Shown piece after piece: positions 28,387 through 36,609 of a stretch of 64,000 bases of DNA. The stretch comes from JAWXBM01 sp034440115. GTDB taxonomy: Bacteria; Pseudomonadota; Gammaproteobacteria; Xanthomonadales; SZUA-36. The notes under the pieces were generated by a model. That model saw only the letters and a list, made by a program, of their open reading frames with translations, was not told where the DNA came from and did not search any database. Positions within the stretch are counted from its first letter, which is position 1. The number at the start of each line of letters is the position of its first letter. The translations under genes and the position numbers were made by a program. Location: positions 10,676 to 74,675 of the forward strand of contig JAWXBM010000010.1 of NCBI GenBank assembly GCA_034440115.1, in the 5' to 3' direction.

Positions 28387-28956
28387 ATGGCGTTCTACAG
28401 CACCAACGAATTTCGCGGCGGACTCAAGATCATCCTTGATGGTGATCCTTACAACATCGTGGATAACGAATTCGTCAAACCTGGCAAAGGCCAGGCGTTT
28501 AACCGGGCTCGGGTCAGGAACCTGAAAACGGGCCGTGTTCTGGAGCGCACTTTCCGCTCTGGAGAGACCGTTGAGGCCGCCGATATCTTTGAATTGAATG
28601 TTCAGTACCTGTATAGCGATGGTGAATTCTGGCACTTCATGGATCAGACTACTTTCGATCAGCATGCCTGTTCCAAAGAAGGTGTTGGCGAAGCAACACA
28701 ATGGTTGAAGGAGGAAGACATTTGCCAGATCATGCTTTATAACGGCGCTCCTTTGTCAGTGACTCCGCCAAACTTTGTTGAGTTGCGCATTGTGGAGACA
28801 GATCCAGGCCTTCGAGGTGATACTTCTGGAGGTGGCGGAAAACCAGCAACTTTGGAGACTGGGGCTGTTGTCCGGGTACCTTTGTTCGTGTCTAACGAAG
28901 AACTAATACGCGTAGATACGCGCACCGGCGAATACGTTTCCAGGGTCAAAGAGTAA
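28387..28956 (+). CDS. efp: Elongation factor P
   Basis: Ribosome-binding factor, shaped like tRNA, that relieves stalling at polyproline stretches. The 189-residue length and three beta-barrel domains are standard. The modified loop reads KPGKGQA with Lys34 at the tip, the residue that is beta-lysylated by EpmA/EpmB in E. coli-type bacteria; those enzymes are not in the window. Start chosen at the ATG following GGAGAAAGTA; an earlier in-frame codon adds only four residues. The C-terminal [22 protein letters not shown] is the family signature. Confidence 0.96.
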   Translation: MAFYSTNEFRGGLKIILDGDPYNIVDNEFVKPGKGQAFNRARVRNLKTGRVLERTFRSGETVEAADIFELNVQYLYSDGEFWHFMDQTTFDQHACSKEGVGEATQWLKEEDICQIMLYNGAPLSVTPPNFVELRIVETDPGLRGDTSGGGGKPATLETGAVVRVPLFVSNEELIRVDTRTGEYVSRVKE

Positions 28957-28999
28957 AGCTGCCCGCATTTTGGTGGCCCAAAAGTTCATGAAGGCACCC

Positions 29000-30319
29000 A
29001 TGAGTGAAATAAAGCTACTGAGTGCTCGTTACCTGGTACCGGTGTTGCCAAGGCGACAAGTACTGCGTCATCATTCGGTCGTGCTGCAAGGCGAAAAAAT
29101 ACTCGAGTTGCTTCCTACGCCTGAAGCCAGATCCCGCTATCCGCAAGCGCAGGAAACAGTGCTTGACGATCATGTTTTGCTGCCAGGCTTGATCAACATG
29201 CATACCCATTCAGCCATGTCCTTATTGCGTGGCTATGCAGACGATATGGATATGCAAAGCTGGTTGCAGGACAGAATTTGGCCGGTAGAAGCACAATTCG
29301 TATCAGAGCAGTTTGTTGTCGATGGAACTCGTTTGGCTATCGCAGAAATGTTGCGGGCAGGAACTACCTGTTTCAACGAGTTGTATTTTTTTCCAGAAGC
29401 CATGCTGGAGGTCATACGGAAGAGTGGGGTTAGGGTCAGCATGGGCCTCCCGGTGTTGGAAATGCCAACGGTCTGGTCGATGTCCGCCAAAGACTGCCTG
29501 GAAAAGGGCAAAAAGCTGTTTACTGACCATGCTGAAAATAACCGAATAAGTTTTGCTCTGGCACCGCATGCGCCTTATACGGTGAGTGATGAGTCTTTCA
29601 GGATCATCGCTCAGCGTTCCAGAGAATGGAACATACCGGTCCACCTGCACTTGCTGGAAACAGACTTTGATATTGTCCAGTCGCTGGCCGAATATTCCGA
29701 ACGACCGTTACAGCGCATGGATCGTCTGGGTTTGTTGAATAATCGTTTGCTGGCCGTGCACATGACTCAACTGCAACCGGCAGACATTGATTTGTTGAGT
29801 GAACGCGGCGTACGTGTGATTCATTGCCCACATTCAAATCTGAAATTATCCAGTGGTTACTGCCCTGTAGCAGCTTTGCTGGATGCAGGAGTTAATGTTT
29901 CCATAGGTACCGATGGCGCAGCCAGCAACAATCGACTGGACCTGTTATCCGAAGCCCGAACAGCATCCTTGTTGTCCAAGGGCCAAACGGGTGACGCCAC
30001 CAGCGTTGATGCCTTTACCCTGCTGGAGATGCTGACTATCAATGCCGCAAAAGCTCTGGGGCAGGGTGAGTTGCTGGGTTCCATAGAGCCTGGTAAATGG
30101 GCGGATCTGGCAGCACTGGATTTGGCCCAGCCGGAGACCCAGCCTGTGCACAACGTGGTTTCTCAAATCGCGTATGCTGCATCCAGTCGCCAATTCACGG
30201 ATGTTTGGGTGGCAGGTAAACGCCTGCTTCGTGAAGGCGAATTGAGTCAGATTAACCTGGCAGGTGTATTGCGCGATGCCGAATCATGGCGAGCACGAAT
30301 AGCAGCTTACGGAACCTGA
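29000..30319 (+). CDS. mtaD: 5-methylthioadenosine/S-adenosylhomocysteine deaminase-type amidohydrolase
   Basis: Zinc-dependent deaminase of the TRZ/ATZ/cytosine deaminase superfamily. From the ATG at 29000 it is 439 residues. The metal site is visible as NMHTHSA (His68, His70), with LAPHAPYTVSD, HLHLLETDFD and IGTDGAASNN giving further ligands. In Pseudomonas the gene just upstream of ubiG and mupP encodes methylthioadenosine deaminase, and the order here is the same, which is the main reason for the specific name. The enzyme would recycle methylthioadenosine through methylthioinosine. ATG at 28988 is an alternative start. Confidence 0.85.
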   Translation: MSEIKLLSARYLVPVLPRRQVLRHHSVVLQGEKILELLPTPEARSRYPQAQETVLDDHVLLPGLINMHTHSAMSLLRGYADDMDMQSWLQDRIWPVEAQFVSEQFVVDGTRLAIAEMLRAGTTCFNELYFFPEAMLEVIRKSGVRVSMGLPVLEMPTVWSMSAKDCLEKGKKLFTDHAENNRISFALAPHAPYTVSDESFRIIAQRSREWNIPVHLHLLETDFDIVQSLAEYSERPLQRMDRLGLLNNRLLAVHMTQLQPADIDLLSERGVRVIHCPHSNLKLSSGYCPVAALLDAGVNVSIGTDGAASNNRLDLLSEARTASLLSKGQTGDATSVDAFTLLEMLTINAAKALGQGELLGSIEPGKWADLAALDLAQPETQPVHNVVSQIAYAASSRQFTDVWVAGKRLLREGELSQINLAGVLRDAESWRARIAAYGT

Positions 30320-30341
30320 AAGAAGCTAAGGGAATTCACCT

Positions 30342-31058
30342 ATGGAAAGCACCGCGCAGCAGAGCAACTTTGACCCAACAGAGCGCAGGAAATTTGATGA
30401 GATTGCCACCTCCTGGTGGGATCCCAATGGCGCCTTCAAAGCTTTGCATGAACTCAACCCGGCACGGCTGGCTTACGTGCAAAATCGTTGCAACCTGTCA
30501 TGCAGCAAAGTACTTGATGTGGGCTGCGGTGGTGGCATATTGGCTGAAGCCTTGGCGCAAAAGGGGGCCCAGGTTACCGGCATTGATGTGGCAGGCAAGG
30601 CATTGGCTGTGGCCAGATTGCACCTGCTGGAATCGGCTCAGACCGTGAATTATCTTGAAGCTACAGTAGAGCAACATGCCGAATCCGTGACTGATCCTTA
30701 CGATGTTATAACCTGCATGGAGATGTTGGAGCATGTGCCAGATCCCGTTTCTGTGGTTAATGCCATTGCTACCCTGGTAAAACCAGGCGGTCATATTTTT
30801 ATGTCCACAATCAATCGAAACCTGTTGGCTTTTGGAATGGCTATAGTCGGCGCCGAGTATGTGGCGCGCTTGCTGCCGCAAGGTACTCACCGCTATGACC
30901 GATTTATCCGTCCGTCTGAGTTGAGTGCATGGCTACGTGCAGCCGGTTTGCAGACGATAGACATTCGTGGCTTGCATTATGATCTCTTGGGTGGTTCTGT
31001 AAAACTAGGCGGTCATGTCAAAGTCAATTATCTATTGCACGCCCAGCGTGATCTGTAG
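30342..31058 (+). CDS. ubiG: Ubiquinone biosynthesis O-methyltransferase UbiG
   Basis: S-adenosylmethionine-dependent enzyme doing both O-methylations of ubiquinone synthesis. The 238-residue protein shows FDEIATSWWDPNGAFKALHELNP at the N terminus, the SAM motif VLDVGCGGGILAEALA (about 57-72), and the HRYDRFIRPSEL segment near the C terminus. Its stop codon shares a base with the GTG start of mupP (TAGTG), so the two are coupled. Part of the mtaD-ubiG-mupP block. Confidence 0.96.
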   Translation: MESTAQQSNFDPTERRKFDEIATSWWDPNGAFKALHELNPARLAYVQNRCNLSCSKVLDVGCGGGILAEALAQKGAQVTGIDVAGKALAVARLHLLESAQTVNYLEATVEQHAESVTDPYDVITCMEMLEHVPDPVSVVNAIATLVKPGGHIFMSTINRNLLAFGMAIVGAEYVARLLPQGTHRYDRFIRPSELSAWLRAAGLQTIDIRGLHYDLLGGSVKLGGHVKVNYLLHAQRDL

Positions 31059-31711
31059 TGAGGCCAGTCAAAGCCATATTGTTTGACCTGGATGGAACCT
31101 TGCTGGACTCAGCGCCTGATTTAGTGGCTGCGCTGAACTGGTTACGAAAGGCTGAAGGATTACCTCCTCTGGATACACAATCGATGAGCCGAAATGTCTC
31201 GCATGGTGCAGTGGGCATGTTAACTGCCGGCATGCCGGCAACCAGTGAAGCTCAGTTTGCCGAATGGAAATCCATGTTTCTGGCCCGCTATGCTGCTGAG
31301 GGATATCGCGAATCACGATTGTACGATGGCGTACCCGAGATGCTTGGACACTTGCGTCAACAGGGCATACCGTGGGGCATTGTAACCAACAAGACGGAGT
31401 CCTTGACCCAGCCCATATTGCAGGCCTCTGGTCTTGCGGCGCAATCCGCCTGTGTGGTCTGTGGTGATACTTTAACCCGCAGCAAGCCAGACCCAGCGCC
31501 GATACTGTTTGCTTGTGAGCAACTTGCTGTGGACCCGGTTGATACAATTTTCGCCGGCGATGACATCAGGGATTTGCAAGCAGGAAGAAGCGCTGGGGCA
31601 ATGGTTGCTGCTGTCATGTACGGCTACGGATCACATGAAATTGATGCCAATCAACTGGCGGACAGTTTGGCTGTCCACAGCCCGCAGGATTTTTTGAACT
31701 TGCTCAGATAG
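31058..31711 (+). CDS. mupP: N-acetylmuramic acid 6-phosphate phosphatase MupP (HAD family)
   Basis: HAD-superfamily phosphatase of 217 residues, with motif I FDLDGTLLDS (Asp10, Asp12), motif II VTNK, the Lys in SKPDPAP and motif IV FAGDDIRD. By sequence alone it could be phosphoglycolate phosphatase (Gph). Position directly after ubiG, as for MupP of Pseudomonas, favours the cell-wall recycling role: dephosphorylating MurNAc 6-phosphate in the pathway that bypasses MurA and limits fosfomycin action. The start is GTG overlapping the ubiG stop; there is no better ATG. Confidence 0.82.
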   Translation: MRPVKAILFDLDGTLLDSAPDLVAALNWLRKAEGLPPLDTQSMSRNVSHGAVGMLTAGMPATSEAQFAEWKSMFLARYAAEGYRESRLYDGVPEMLGHLRQQGIPWGIVTNKTESLTQPILQASGLAAQSACVVCGDTLTRSKPDPAPILFACEQLAVDPVDTIFAGDDIRDLQAGRSAGAMVAAVMYGYGSHEIDANQLADSLAVHSPQDFLNLLR

Positions 31712-31765
31712 TTGTTCATCTGCGTTTTTCAATCCAGTAGATCAAGACATGAGCTGTATACAAAT

Positions 31766-32632
31766 ATGAGCAATGATTTTCTGCAAAAATTCATTTTCGA
31801 ACACTTGCCTGTCAAGGGTTGCCTGGTAAGGCTTGAACAGAGTTGGAAAGAGGTTCAATTACGTGCGCAACCCGATATCGACGTCCGTGCAATGCTGGGC
31901 CAGGCTATTTGTGCGGCTGCGATATTGGGAAGCACGATCAAGTTTGATGGAACTGTAAGTTTGCAAATCCAGTCATCTGGAAAATTGCGCTTTTTGCTGG
32001 GTCAGTACAGCAATCAAGGTGATTTGCGTGGCATTGCCAGGAAGAACCCGAAGGCGCAGGAGCAGCAGAAGCTGTTAGAAAATCCAGTGATGTCCATTAA
32101 TCTTGAGCCGGCAGGCAAGGGTACTCCGTACCAGGGAATAGTCTCGATGGATGATGGCAGCCTGGCGCGGGCTCTTGAGGTCTATTTCGCACAATCGGAA
32201 CAGCTTGAAACGCGATTTTGGCTGGTTGCCAATCAACAATCCTGTGCGGCGCTGATGCTGCAGCGCATGCCCGGGGAGCCCACGCAGGAGGATGACTTTG
32301 AGCGCTTGGTCCATCTCGCTTCAACTTTGACCGACCATGAGCTACTGAGCACCGAGACTGCGCATTTGTTGCACCTCTTATTCAATGAGGACACCGTGCG
32401 TCTGTTTGATGCAGAGCGCTTGCAATTTGGCTGTAAGTGTTCTCAAGATCGGGTGGCATGGGTGTTGAGGTCATTGGGGCAAGTCGAAATCGATTCTCTG
32501 CTTGAGGAGCGAGGCTTGGTTGAAGTGAACTGTGAATACTGCGGCAAGAGCTATCAGTTTGACAGCGTAGATATCGGCAGTTTGTTTGCAGATCCCACAG
32601 TAAGGCTGGATAGTCCTTCGGGTGTGCACTGA
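31766..32632 (+). CDS. hslO: Redox-regulated chaperone Hsp33
   Basis: Cytosolic holdase activated by oxidation. The 288-residue protein has the zinc-binding redox switch at its C terminus: CKC at 223-225 and CEYC at 256-259, four Cys that release zinc and form disulfides under oxidative stress. The N-terminal part with VKGCLVRLEQSW and AMLGQAICAAAILGSTIKFDG is typical. ATG at 31766 is preferred because it gives the family N terminus; a TTG at 31712 would add 18 unrelated residues. Confidence 0.95.
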   Translation: MSNDFLQKFIFEHLPVKGCLVRLEQSWKEVQLRAQPDIDVRAMLGQAICAAAILGSTIKFDGTVSLQIQSSGKLRFLLGQYSNQGDLRGIARKNPKAQEQQKLLENPVMSINLEPAGKGTPYQGIVSMDDGSLARALEVYFAQSEQLETRFWLVANQQSCAALMLQRMPGEPTQEDDFERLVHLASTLTDHELLSTETAHLLHLLFNEDTVRLFDAERLQFGCKCSQDRVAWVLRSLGQVEIDSLLEERGLVEVNCEYCGKSYQFDSVDIGSLFADPTVRLDSPSGVH

Positions 32633-32664
32633 TGCAGTGTTAGGCTCCTACAGGAAATTTGATC

Positions 32665-33540
32665 ATGCAGGATGATGAGCAGGACCTCATCTTTCGTAAC
32701 TATCCAGCGTTGCTACTCAGCTTGCATTATTGCGATCCAGCTGACAAAGCCAGAATCATCGCGATGTACGGTTTATTGGCGACAGTGGAAGAAAGTCTTC
32801 ATCGTGCCAGCGATCCTGTCGTCTCCCGGGCCAAGCTCGGTTGGTGGCTGCAAGAATTGCGTAATGTCGGCAGGACCGAAGGCGTCCATTCTCTGATCAG
32901 CGAGTTGCAAACCAGTGGTGTTCTCAGCATCTGGCCTGAGGCGCTGATAACTCGCCTATTCGCATTGGCAATGAGTCGAATAAATTCTGTTGGTTTGAAT
33001 AATGAAAACAGTCTGAAAGAGCACTGTACGTCCATAGGGTTGTTGCATTTGGAGTTGGAATTAGCGTTGCATGATTCGCCGCTACCCGAACATGCCTTGG
33101 TTCAACATTGGGCATCGATTAATGGGCTGATGCAACTGATTCGAGAAAGCTTCAATGCCAAAAAGCCTTCGTATTATTGGTTGCCGTTAACTTTATGTGC
33201 GCAATTCGGCATTGAACGGCAACAAGTGGCAGATCAGCCATCTGCTGAGTTGAGCGGTCGATTATTTTCTCGCATTGCCGAGATCGCAGATAGTTGGCTA
33301 AATCCAATAGACGGTAGCCCCGATCATTTGCACAATTTGCCAATGTCTTGGCTTAGCAAAAATCGACATTGGTTGGTCCTGAGCAGTTTGCAGCAACGTC
33401 AATTGCGAAGACTGAGGGTAGAATTGGCGAAGCCAGGCCTAAAAGTTGAGAATCTTAAAGCTTTGCAGCGAATGGACTTGGGCGATGGATGGTGCGCCTG
33501 GCGTTTGGCAAGGCAGCTAAATCGAACGAGTCGGGATTGA
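32665..33540 (+). CDS. Squalene/phytoene synthase-fold protein without aspartate motifs
   Basis: A 291-residue all-helical protein. AKLGWWLQELRNV and YYWLPLTLCAQFGI resemble matching helices of squalene/phytoene synthases and of the related NDUFAF6-type assembly proteins. The substrate-binding DxxxD motifs of true synthases are not present: the region that should carry the first reads MYGLLATVEESLHRA. A prenyl-synthase reaction is therefore unlikely. It lies between hslO and a GFA-domain gene and may share the hslO transcript (32-bp gap). ATG with AGGAAA upstream. Function unassigned. Confidence 0.55.
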   Translation: MQDDEQDLIFRNYPALLLSLHYCDPADKARIIAMYGLLATVEESLHRASDPVVSRAKLGWWLQELRNVGRTEGVHSLISELQTSGVLSIWPEALITRLFALAMSRINSVGLNNENSLKEHCTSIGLLHLELELALHDSPLPEHALVQHWASINGLMQLIRESFNAKKPSYYWLPLTLCAQFGIERQQVADQPSAELSGRLFSRIAEIADSWLNPIDGSPDHLHNLPMSWLSKNRHWLVLSSLQQRQLRRLRVELAKPGLKVENLKALQRMDLGDGWCAWRLARQLNRTSRD

Positions 33541-33545
33541 GTAGC

Positions 33546-33932
33546 ATGATAGACGTAAAAGGTTCATGCCATTGCGGAGCAGTCAGCTTCAGTGTCAAGT
33601 CGCCTTCAAGAATCGTGGCACAAAAGTGTAATTGTTCGATCTGTTCAGCCTGCGGCTATGTGCATTATATCGTGCCTGCCAGCCGGTTTAGGTTGACCGG
33701 CGGGGCGGAAATTATTACGGAATATTGTTTTAACACAGGACAGGCCAAGCACCTGTTTTGCAGCATTTGTGGCATAAAGTCTTTTTATATACCCCGGTCA
33801 AATCCTGATGGCTTTAGTGTCAATGTCAATTGCGTGGAGTGGCCAGACTCGGTGGAGATCATCGTGGAAGATTTTAATGGGCAAAATTGGCAAGCCAACG
33901 CAGAAGTTTTGAAGCAGCTCAGTGAAGACTAA
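33546..33932 (+). CDS. GFA-domain (CENP-V-like) zinc protein
   Basis: A 128-residue protein of the GFA family, named after a glutathione-dependent formaldehyde-activating enzyme, though most members have unknown substrates. Zinc ligands appear as CHC (8-10), CNCSIC (28-33) and FCSICG further on, the usual spacing. KHLFCSICGIKSFYIPRSNPDG is the family signature region. It starts 5 bases after the preceding gene ends, suggesting co-transcription. A bigger reading from 33489 overlaps the upstream gene and is rejected. Confidence 0.85.
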   Translation: MIDVKGSCHCGAVSFSVKSPSRIVAQKCNCSICSACGYVHYIVPASRFRLTGGAEIITEYCFNTGQAKHLFCSICGIKSFYIPRSNPDGFSVNVNCVEWPDSVEIIVEDFNGQNWQANAEVLKQLSED

Positions 33933-33950
33933 ACGCGGTATGGAAATGGA

Positions 33951-34232
33951 TCATTTGTCTTTCAGAACTTCCGGGCCAACACCAGCGGTTTTTTCATAAA
34001 CACCCTTTTCAGATTTTTGGTAGCGGGTGAATCCATGTTTTTCCAGGTTGCCGCGTTCAAGTGAAGTATCTGCTTTCCCCAGGTTGGGTGCTGAAATCAT
34101 CCTGCGAACAGTTTGCTGGCATTCGGGACAGGTTTTCAAGGGTGAATCGGCCAACTTCTGCAGAATATCGAATCCGTCGGCACAATAACGACAGGTGGAT
34201 TTTTGCACAGGGCGGTATTCGTAGATCGGCAT
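33951..34232 (-). CDS. FmdB-family zinc ribbon protein
   Basis: A 93-residue small protein starting MPIYEYRP, the conserved opening of FmdB/CxxC_CxxC_SSSS proteins. Two pairs of Cys (CRYC about 14-17 and CPEC about 36-39) form the zinc ribbon, followed by VRRMISAPNLG. The family is named after a putative regulator of formamidase in Methylophilus, but its role is not established. The tail is charged and disordered. Convergent with the GFA gene and divergent from the SDR gene. Confidence 0.85.
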   Translation of the reverse strand: MPIYEYRPVQKSTCRYCADGFDILQKLADSPLKTCPECQQTVRRMISAPNLGKADTSLERGNLEKHGFTRYQKSEKGVYEKTAGVGPEVLKDK

Positions 34233-34404
34233 GTTTTTGTTCCACAGCCCAAATCGGGATTGTGCTTCTTGTAATGTGAAGATGTCTTCAATCATTCTTT
34301 CATGCCGTAACGCCTGAGTCGAGAAACAATTGCTGAGATAGCTGATTGCTGTTTTGTGCAGCCCAATGGCGCTAGACTTCGGCAGTTTGCCGTAAGGAAA
34401 TCAA

Positions 34405-35127
34405 ATGAAAAGTAGTCAGAGCAGGGTAATGCTGGTCACTGGAGCAGCGGGTGGCTTGGGATCAGCGTTGAGCATGGCTGCTGCTGTCAATGGCTGGCAA
34501 GTTATCATGCTCGACAAGAATGAACGTGGCCTTGAGCGTCATTTTGACGCCATTGTTGCAGCAGGTGGGGTAGAGCCATGTCTGCAACCAATGGACCTGG
34601 CTGTGATAGGGCCTGCTGATTGCCAGCAACTATCTGCGGCACTGTATCATCAATTTGGCGGGTTGGATGCGGTTGTTCACTGTGCCGTTGCGTTTCAGGG
34701 CTTGCAGCCACTTGATTTGATTCAATCCGATGAGTGGCTTCGGCAGGTTCAGGTTAATGTGAATGCACCTTGGCTGATCACTATCAACCTTTTGCCTTTG
34801 CTCCGCTCGCGAGACAAATCCGGCTTGGTCTTTATACTCGACAAGCAAGCAGATGAGAAAGGATTATGGGGTTGCTACGGTGTTTGTAAGTCAGCGGTTA
34901 GAGGCTTGGCAGCTCAATTCAAATCGGAGTTGGCGAGCACTAATATATATGTTCATGCCGTAGATCCAGGGCCAATGCGGACCGCATTGAGATTGTCTGT
35001 ATTCCATTCGGAAAACCCTTCGAATGTTACTTCTGCTGAGATAAAGGCAAAAAAATTGCTATCCATTCTGGAAACTGCAGCAAAGCACCAGGACTTTCAC
35101 ATTTGCCTGGATGATGTGCGCAGTTGA
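34405..35127 (+). CDS. Short-chain dehydrogenase/reductase (YciK-like)
   Basis: A 240-residue classical SDR. It has the dinucleotide motif TGAAGGLGSAL (12-22), an acidic residue after the second strand (LDKNERG) that favours NAD, NVNAPWL for the active-site Asn helix, and catalytic YGVCK (Tyr-x3-Lys). DPGPMRTALR corresponds to the PG motif after the active site. In Pseudomonas an SDR of the YciK type follows mtaD-ubiG-mupP; here the gene is 2.7 kb downstream of mupP, which mildly supports orthology. Substrate unknown. Confidence 0.8.
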   Translation: MKSSQSRVMLVTGAAGGLGSALSMAAAVNGWQVIMLDKNERGLERHFDAIVAAGGVEPCLQPMDLAVIGPADCQQLSAALYHQFGGLDAVVHCAVAFQGLQPLDLIQSDEWLRQVQVNVNAPWLITINLLPLLRSRDKSGLVFILDKQADEKGLWGCYGVCKSAVRGLAAQFKSELASTNIYVHAVDPGPMRTALRLSVFHSENPSNVTSAEIKAKKLLSILETAAKHQDFHICLDDVRS

Positions 35128-35140
35128 GTTGCCCCAACAA

Positions 35141-35980
35141 TTAAGCGGATTGAGTCTGGGTAGCAAGTTCTTTTCCAATCAGAGCTCCCTTTAAAGAGTT
35201 GCCCCAGCGATAACCGCTCATGTCTCCCAGCTTGCGGATGACGCGATGACACGGAATGATCCATGCAATAGGGTTTGCGCCAATAGCGCTCCCGGTGGCT
35301 CGAGCGGCTTTGTCATGACCTATGTAGGCGGCAATTTGGCTGTAAGTCGCGTGCGATCCTTCAGGGATTGCCAGTAATGCCTGCCACACTTTTAACTGAA
35401 ATGGACTGCCCCGCAGCCACAGTTTGATGGGCTTGCTTGAACAGCCGATGAACACGTCCTCTATCAGCTTGTAAGATTCTGCAGGTGAGAACAGTAATTC
35501 AGCATCGGGCCATTGTTTGCTGAGTTCTTGCTCTGCTTGATCTTTGCCCTTCTCATGACAGAATCCAAGAAAACTGAGACCCCGTTGATTCCAGGCCACC
35601 AGGGTTAGCCCAAACGGTGATTGGCCAAAGCCATATTGCATACGTATCCCTTTGGCTTTTGATTTGATCTCACCTGGAGTCAAGGCGTCTGTAGTAATCA
35701 ACAAATCATGAAGTCGCCCCGGGCTGGAGAATCCAACAGACATAGAAGTTTCCAGGCTTGAAGCACCTTCGATCAAACGATCAACAGCCGCTTCACGTGT
35801 CAATGCTTGCAAAAATTGCTTCGGGCTCAAACCGGCCCAATCCAGAAAAACGCGCTGAATATAGCTTGGGCTGTAGCCAGTTCGCTGAGATAACGCTTGC
35901 AAGTCGGGTTGCTGCTTTTGATTGGCAGCCAGCCACTCAATGGAAGCGTGAATTATTTCAAATTGATGATCTTTGCTCAT
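35141..35980 (-). CDS. Ada-like protein: AraC-type DNA-binding domain fused to O6-alkylguanine-DNA alkyltransferase
   Basis: A 279-residue fusion. The first ~110 residues form an AraC-type domain with LQALSQRTGYSPSYIQRVFLDWAGLSPKQFLQ as one helix-turn-helix. The rest is an O6-methylguanine-DNA methyltransferase ending in IAWIIPCHRVI, with the alkyl-accepting Cys at 244, and FQLKVWQALLAIPEGSHATYSQIA. The N-terminal Cys-rich methylphosphotriester sensor of E. coli Ada is absent, so the usual self-activation through backbone methyl groups cannot occur. Acts as a one-shot repair protein; transcriptional targets are unknown. Convergent with the SDR gene. Confidence 0.9.
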   Translation of the reverse strand: MSKDHQFEIIHASIEWLAANQKQQPDLQALSQRTGYSPSYIQRVFLDWAGLSPKQFLQALTREAAVDRLIEGASSLETSMSVGFSSPGRLHDLLITTDALTPGEIKSKAKGIRMQYGFGQSPFGLTLVAWNQRGLSFLGFCHEKGKDQAEQELSKQWPDAELLFSPAESYKLIEDVFIGCSSKPIKLWLRGSPFQLKVWQALLAIPEGSHATYSQIAAYIGHDKAARATGSAIGANPIAWIIPCHRVIRKLGDMSGYRWGNSLKGALIGKELATQTQSA

Positions 35981-36135
35981 GCGTGCATTCTAACCATGTG
36001 CGCAGGTTTGGCGACCCGAATCTTGCGATCGGTGCAAAAGTGGGGATGAGTGGATTGTGCTTCCCGGTGCCGTTTGGAAAAACGAGTAAAATCCGCTGCT
36101 GATGCATCATCTATTCGCTTTGGAGGAGTAATTTT

Positions 36136-36480
36136 ATGTCCAAGGATTTATTCCTGAAAATAATCAGCCGGGAAATTCCCGCCGATATCGTCTATGAAAC
36201 TCCCGAAATTCTTGCATTTCGGGATATCAACCCGCAGGCACCCGTTCATATACTCATTATTCCCAAAGAGCATATTGAAACCACAGATGATCTAAAGGCT
36301 TCTCATGAAAAAATGGCAGGGAAATTACTGCTGGCAGCAACGGAAATTGCACGCAATGAAGGAATCTCTGAAAAAGGCTATCGACTAGTTATGAACTGCA
36401 AAGAAGATGGTGGGCAGATGGTCTTCCATATCCATATGCACCTGTTGGGCGGCCGGCAAATGCACTGGCCACCTGGATGA
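36136..36480 (+). CDS. hinT: HIT-family purine nucleoside phosphoramidase (HinT-like)
   Basis: A 114-residue histidine-triad protein, DNA-encoded length typical for HinT. The triad reads HIHMHLLGG at 98-106, with the nucleophilic His100. It begins DLFLKIISREIPADIVYE, the standard N-terminal helix, and NPQAPVHILIIPKEHI follows. Hydrolyses AMP-lysine and similar phosphoramidates. A strong ribosome site (GGAGGAG) precedes the ATG. Confidence 0.93.
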   Translation: MSKDLFLKIISREIPADIVYETPEILAFRDINPQAPVHILIIPKEHIETTDDLKASHEKMAGKLLLAATEIARNEGISEKGYRLVMNCKEDGGQMVFHIHMHLLGGRQMHWPPG

Positions 36481-36534
36481 TTTCTTGCACCATTCACTCA
36501 CTGTAACTGCCAAGCAGTTTGCAGCCTGATTTAC

Positions 36535-36568
36535 GGAGAAAAAGTGCCCCTGCCACTGGGCAGGGGCA
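36535..36568 (-). terminator. Intrinsic terminator of the repeat-protein gene
   Basis: TGCCCCTGCC and GGCAGGGGCA (36545-36554, 36559-36568) make a 10-bp GC-rich stem with a 4-nt loop. On the minus strand it is followed by CTTTTTCTC, a proper T run, and lies about 40 bases after the stop of the minus-strand repeat gene. Confidence 0.8.
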
Positions 36569-36609
36569 ATGATTACTCGTTGGAAATCAATTCATACTTC
36601 GTCCATTAA

